Below are positions 61,200 through 64,000 of a DNA stretch of 64,000 nt, in pieces. Made by a program: the position numbers and the translations under genes. Location: contig JABJKG010000002.1 in the NCBI GenBank assembly GCA_018660415.1, positions 1-64,000 of the forward strand, read 5' to 3'. The DNA is from a bacterium (GTDB taxonomy: Bacteria > Babelota > Babeliae > Babelales > UBA12409). Below the pieces are notes generated by a model that was not told the origin of the DNA, made no database searches, and saw nothing but the letters and a program-made list of their open reading frames with translations. Every line of letters begins with the position of its first letter. Within the stretch, counting starts at the first letter, position 1.

Positions 61200-63629
61200 A
61201 TGAAAAATTTTATTAAACTTTTTATATTATTGTTATTAAGTTCGCAGGTTACTATTGGTATGTCTAGGGGTACTCATGCTGAATCGGCTAGTCGGGGTGG
61301 GCGTGGATTACGCGTGGTTGGACCGGCTCCACGCATGCGTAGTAAAGGAACGCAGATGCCAGAAGTTATTGAGCAGCAGTTTGGGATGGAGTTGCCACGG
61401 GTAGCGATCGTGCTTGATTCTGGAGCAGAGCCTCAAGGTGGACCGCTTTTATTGCAGTTTGGGCAGATGATTGCAGACAAGGCGGCACCAGTCATTGTTG
61501 ATGGATCTGTATTACATAAATTTTTTGCATTGAGAAATTGGAATGAGTCTTCTGATATAGAGATAAGCAGTCGTGATTTAATTCAGCAGGTACGGAATCT
61601 TGCTACCAGAGCAAAAGAGTTGGACCAATTCTTTGAGGCTGCTGCTGTTACTCACAAAGAGTTATTCGCTGAAAAGGTTCGTGAACTCGGTAGTATTGTA
61701 AACCCTGCTGATCGTCAAAAACTAGAAGCGCAACGGGCAGAGATTGATCGGTTGTTTACACAAGAAGAGGCTAAGTATCTTAAAGAGCAGGAGTCGATAC
61801 AGGAATCTTTGAGAAAAAAACTAGATACCTATAATGACCGTAAAGGTAAAACTCCAGAGTTTGAGTTTAATTACTTTTTAAAAAGTTTGAATTTTGATAT
61901 TTCTGATTGGGATGTTTATCGCCATGATACTGTTGATCTATTTTTATTCATTCCTAAAGGCTATCAAGCTGATTTAAATAAGAGTATGAAGGCCAGTAGT
62001 GCATATAAAAAATTACTGCCTCAATTATCACGAGAGCAACGGCGAGAAGAGGATCTACGTCATCAAGCCAGACATGATGATCATGATTATGTGGATCATA
62101 AGGAATTAGCTATACGGCACCGGGTTTCTGATATAACTGTGACGATTGCCGATAAGCATTTTCTTTCAGAAGAGCTGGCTACAGGCTTTAATCTTCAGGG
62201 GCTGACTAGTGTTGATTCTATTCAACAGTTGTTTACTGAAGTGGGCTATAACTGGAAGTCCCGCTTTTTTAAAAGAGGAGCCAAGCCTGCTATAACATCT
62301 CAAGATTTACAAGATATGTTTATTAAGGGTGACATGGCGACGTTGAAACCTGTATTTAAACCTTTACTTGTATATATGGTCGGGTATGGCACTACTAAAT
62401 CAGAAAAACTAGTGAGTATGCAAAGTAGAGAGTTTTATAACTTTATTACAAAGTTGGCACCTTTGATGCAAACCTTATACTTTGTTAATTGTGGGGATAG
62501 CAATGTTCTATCTACCAGGACGTTGCATAATCAGCAGGCTGATGTAATTGCGGGTAGTATTGAAGAGCCGCAGGTATATCGTGATATGGCTCTTTTGCCT
62601 AATATTTTAGGTAAAGAAGAACTCCCTTTTAACCTTACTAACTTTTTTGCAACATTAGATATGGCAGCCCAATGGAAACGGAATGCGATGAATACAATTA
62701 ACAAAAGTATTCGAGAACATGCTGCGATAGAGGGTATTGATCATGCTGCAGTAGAGGGTCAAAAGGTTGATGGTAAACTAGTTATATCGCAAGAAGAATA
62801 TATTCGTCGAACTCGGGATGCATGGGGCCAACAACAATTATTCTTCTATTCAAGGTTACGCGAGGCTGTGGATTTTGCGACGCCAACCATCAACAATAAA
62901 ATGGTAATGGCTGGAACTCAAATTCCATTTATTTGGGATAGTTATCGTGCAAAATTCTTACCTTTAATAGGGGCTAAAGAAGTGATAGTGGATAATCAGC
63001 ATAGAGCTGCTAATGCTTCAATAGTTATTACCGATAAAGAAAAAGTATTTTTTGAGATTGCTAATGTTTCTACGGTTTCCTTGCTTAATGGCAGCAACAC
63101 AGCTCCATCATTTATTTCACTGACACCAGCCGATGAGCCTCTTACGGTTATTAAGGCTATTCAAATGGATCATGTTACCCTTAAACAATTTTTAGAGCAG
63201 TCTATATTCTCATTAGATGTGTTTGCTGAAAAAACATGGCGAATAAAACAGTTAGTTCTTTCTGATTCTCAAGGCGCTCTCAAGTACTACCAAGACGTTA
63301 CCATTAAGCATGCTCCAGTATCAGCAGGATGGATTTCAGGGGCTGCAATGCAAGGGTCGGTTTCATATAAGGTGATGGAAGACGGTAGTTTGAGTTGGTA
63401 CAACGTTGACTGGAACTTTAAAGAAAAAGAGTTTGCAAACGAGCGAAAAGAAAGGGGTGCTTCTAAGGCGTGGAGAGCAGATTATAACTTATTGACACAG
63501 CCATATCAACATTGGGCTGATACTTTGCGCAGACGTGATGGATGGGACAAAAAGGAAGCGCAAGGCGGAGCTTCTGATCTTATGCGGACCATAATAGAAG
63601 CAGCTATGACTCAACGTGATGCTGCATAA
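61200..63629 (+). CDS. Large exported protein of unknown function with caspase-like segment
   Basis: 809 residues with a signal peptide (~1-21). Residues ~120-210 are coiled-coil-like (EAQRAEIDRLF and EQESIQESL helices). A Asp/His-rich strip lies near ~280-300 (HDDHDYVDHKE). Around 388-435, LLVYMVGYGTTK followed by FYNFITKLAPLMQTLYFVNCGDSN resembles the strand-HG ... helix-strand-Cys layout of caspase-fold (CHAT/C14) peptidases, except that the His position is Tyr (Y397); Cys431 would be the nucleophile equivalent. The C-terminal ~250 residues look globular. GGGGGTT lies upstream of the ATG. Function unknown; a host-directed or regulatory protein is possible. Confidence 0.65.
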   Translation: MKNFIKLFILLLLSSQVTIGMSRGTHAESASRGGRGLRVVGPAPRMRSKGTQMPEVIEQQFGMELPRVAIVLDSGAEPQGGPLLLQFGQMIADKAAPVIVDGSVLHKFFALRNWNESSDIEISSRDLIQQVRNLATRAKELDQFFEAAAVTHKELFAEKVRELGSIVNPADRQKLEAQRAEIDRLFTQEEAKYLKEQESIQESLRKKLDTYNDRKGKTPEFEFNYFLKSLNFDISDWDVYRHDTVDLFLFIPKGYQADLNKSMKASSAYKKLLPQLSREQRREEDLRHQARHDDHDYVDHKELAIRHRVSDITVTIADKHFLSEELATGFNLQGLTSVDSIQQLFTEVGYNWKSRFFKRGAKPAITSQDLQDMFIKGDMATLKPVFKPLLVYMVGYGTTKSEKLVSMQSREFYNFITKLAPLMQTLYFVNCGDSNVLSTRTLHNQQADVIAGSIEEPQVYRDMALLPNILGKEELPFNLTNFFATLDMAAQWKRNAMNTINKSIREHAAIEGIDHAAVEGQKVDGKLVISQEEYIRRTRDAWGQQQLFFYSRLREAVDFATPTINNKMVMAGTQIPFIWDSYRAKFLPLIGAKEVIVDNQHRAANASIVITDKEKVFFEIANVSTVSLLNGSNTAPSFISLTPADEPLTVIKAIQMDHVTLKQFLEQSIFSLDVFAEKTWRIKQLVLSDSQGALKYYQDVTIKHAPVSAGWISGAAMQGSVSYKVMEDGSLSWYNVDWNFKEKEFANERKERGASKAWRADYNLLTQPYQHWADTLRRRDGWDKKEAQGGASDLMRTIIEAAMTQRDAA

Positions 63630-63698
63630 AGATTGAAAGAGCTTGTTTTTGTCGGTGCCGATTGGCTACAATTGATTTAAATAATAAAGGAGATTATC

Positions 63699-64000
63699 AT
63701 GACATGGTTCTTTTTTGGTGAAGCGGTTTGGGAAACGATATCCTTGCTTGCTATATCTTTATTTCTAATTTTCCATTTTGTTCATTATGTTTCACGGAAA
63801 AAGTTTGCAATGTTTCAACTCTTGATCGGTCTTGCCGTTGTCCTATTTGGGATTATCATGGCGGTTAAGCTGGGACACGTTGTTCCATCATATCGTATGA
63901 CCGCTGCAGTTGATGCGATATTGTTAACGGCCATGGCATTGATTATATTCGACTTTATTGTCTTGTTTGCTCGTGCATGTGGTATGGGCATATCACCAAG
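63699..64000 (+). CDS. Membrane protein, cut by the window end
   Basis: An open frame starts at ATG 63699 with AAGGAG 8 nt upstream and runs to the last base without a stop (100 codons). It begins MTWFFFGEAVWE and has three hydrophobic segments separated by short loops. No family is recognised from the N-terminal part. It follows the 809-residue gene by ~70 bp. Confidence 0.7.
   Translation, partial: MTWFFFGEAVWETISLLAISLFLIFHFVHYVSRKKFAMFQLLIGLAVVLFGIIMAVKLGHVVPSYRMTAAVDAILLTAMALIIFDFIVLFARACGMGISP

Overview
The window looks like a contiguous chromosome piece of an AT-rich Gram-negative bacterium with a reduced, host-dependent lifestyle. Outer-membrane biology is indicated by SurA-like chaperones, lipoprotein maturation (lgt, lspA), a lipobox protein and a probable outer-membrane barrel. 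Peptidoglycan and shape genes are well represented: mraY, murB, murG, glmU, uppS, a class A PBP, mreB and a MreD-like gene. About half of the remaining genes encode small or medium exported proteins of unknown function, mostly as local paralogue pairs. Together with apparent queuine salvage this fits an intracellular or host-associated lineage. My best guess is Candidatus Dependentiae (TM6/Babeliales), from overall gene character only. No phage, transposase or CRISPR array is visible.

Layout. 1-299: duplicated hairpin element. 300-6564 (minus): lgt-dnaG-rpoD-CNNM/CBS transporter operon; RpoD carries a histone-like Lys/Ala/Pro N-terminus. 6653-8920 (minus): five small exported proteins. 8996-10813: mnmG. 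10901-13957: mraY flanked by two related exported proteins. 14028-15069: a minimal ATP-dependent-ligase-like adenylation protein and an unknown partner. 15197-17179: a tandem exported pair, each copy with its own terminator. 17243-22437 (minus): amino-acid permease, RNA methyltransferase, tgt, three small exported proteins and a queuosine-precursor transporter. 22599-26733: small membrane proteins, VTT protein, murB, a degenerate M48-like protein and a TauE/SafE exporter.

26918-30792 (plus): tightly overlapping pheT-lspA-pgpA-ComF operon. 30870-33018: two SurA/parvulin-like proteins. 33011-36234 (minus): membrane protein, sbcD, glmU. 36466-36559: tRNA-Ser(CGA). 36601-39732 (plus): barrel-like protein, mreB, rsmA. 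39729-43239: two exported lipase-like paralogues flanking sppA. 43339-47017 (plus): copper-type P-ATPase, LOG-family protein, Cys-tailed exported protein. 47074-50700 (minus): an exported protein and four HAD-fold genes, three of which share an unusual DxH catalytic motif. 50842-54672 (plus): membrane protein, uppS, gpsA, two related exported proteins and a duplicated gpsA tail. 54696-57264 (minus): PASTA protein, exported pair, rnpB (RNase P RNA), MreD-like gene. 57403-64000: small protein, class A PBP, murG, DciA-like protein, an 809-residue exported protein and a membrane gene cut by the window end.

The housekeeping genes build and maintain the envelope (UDP-GlcNAc by GlmU, UDP-MurNAc by MurB, lipid I/II by MraY and MurG, undecaprenyl carrier by UppS, polymerisation by the PBP, guidance by MreB; phospholipid by GpsA and PgpA; lipoproteins by Lgt and LspA). 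The accessory fraction is dominated by exported paralogue families that probably face the host. Calls rest on reading motifs by eye; no database search was run.
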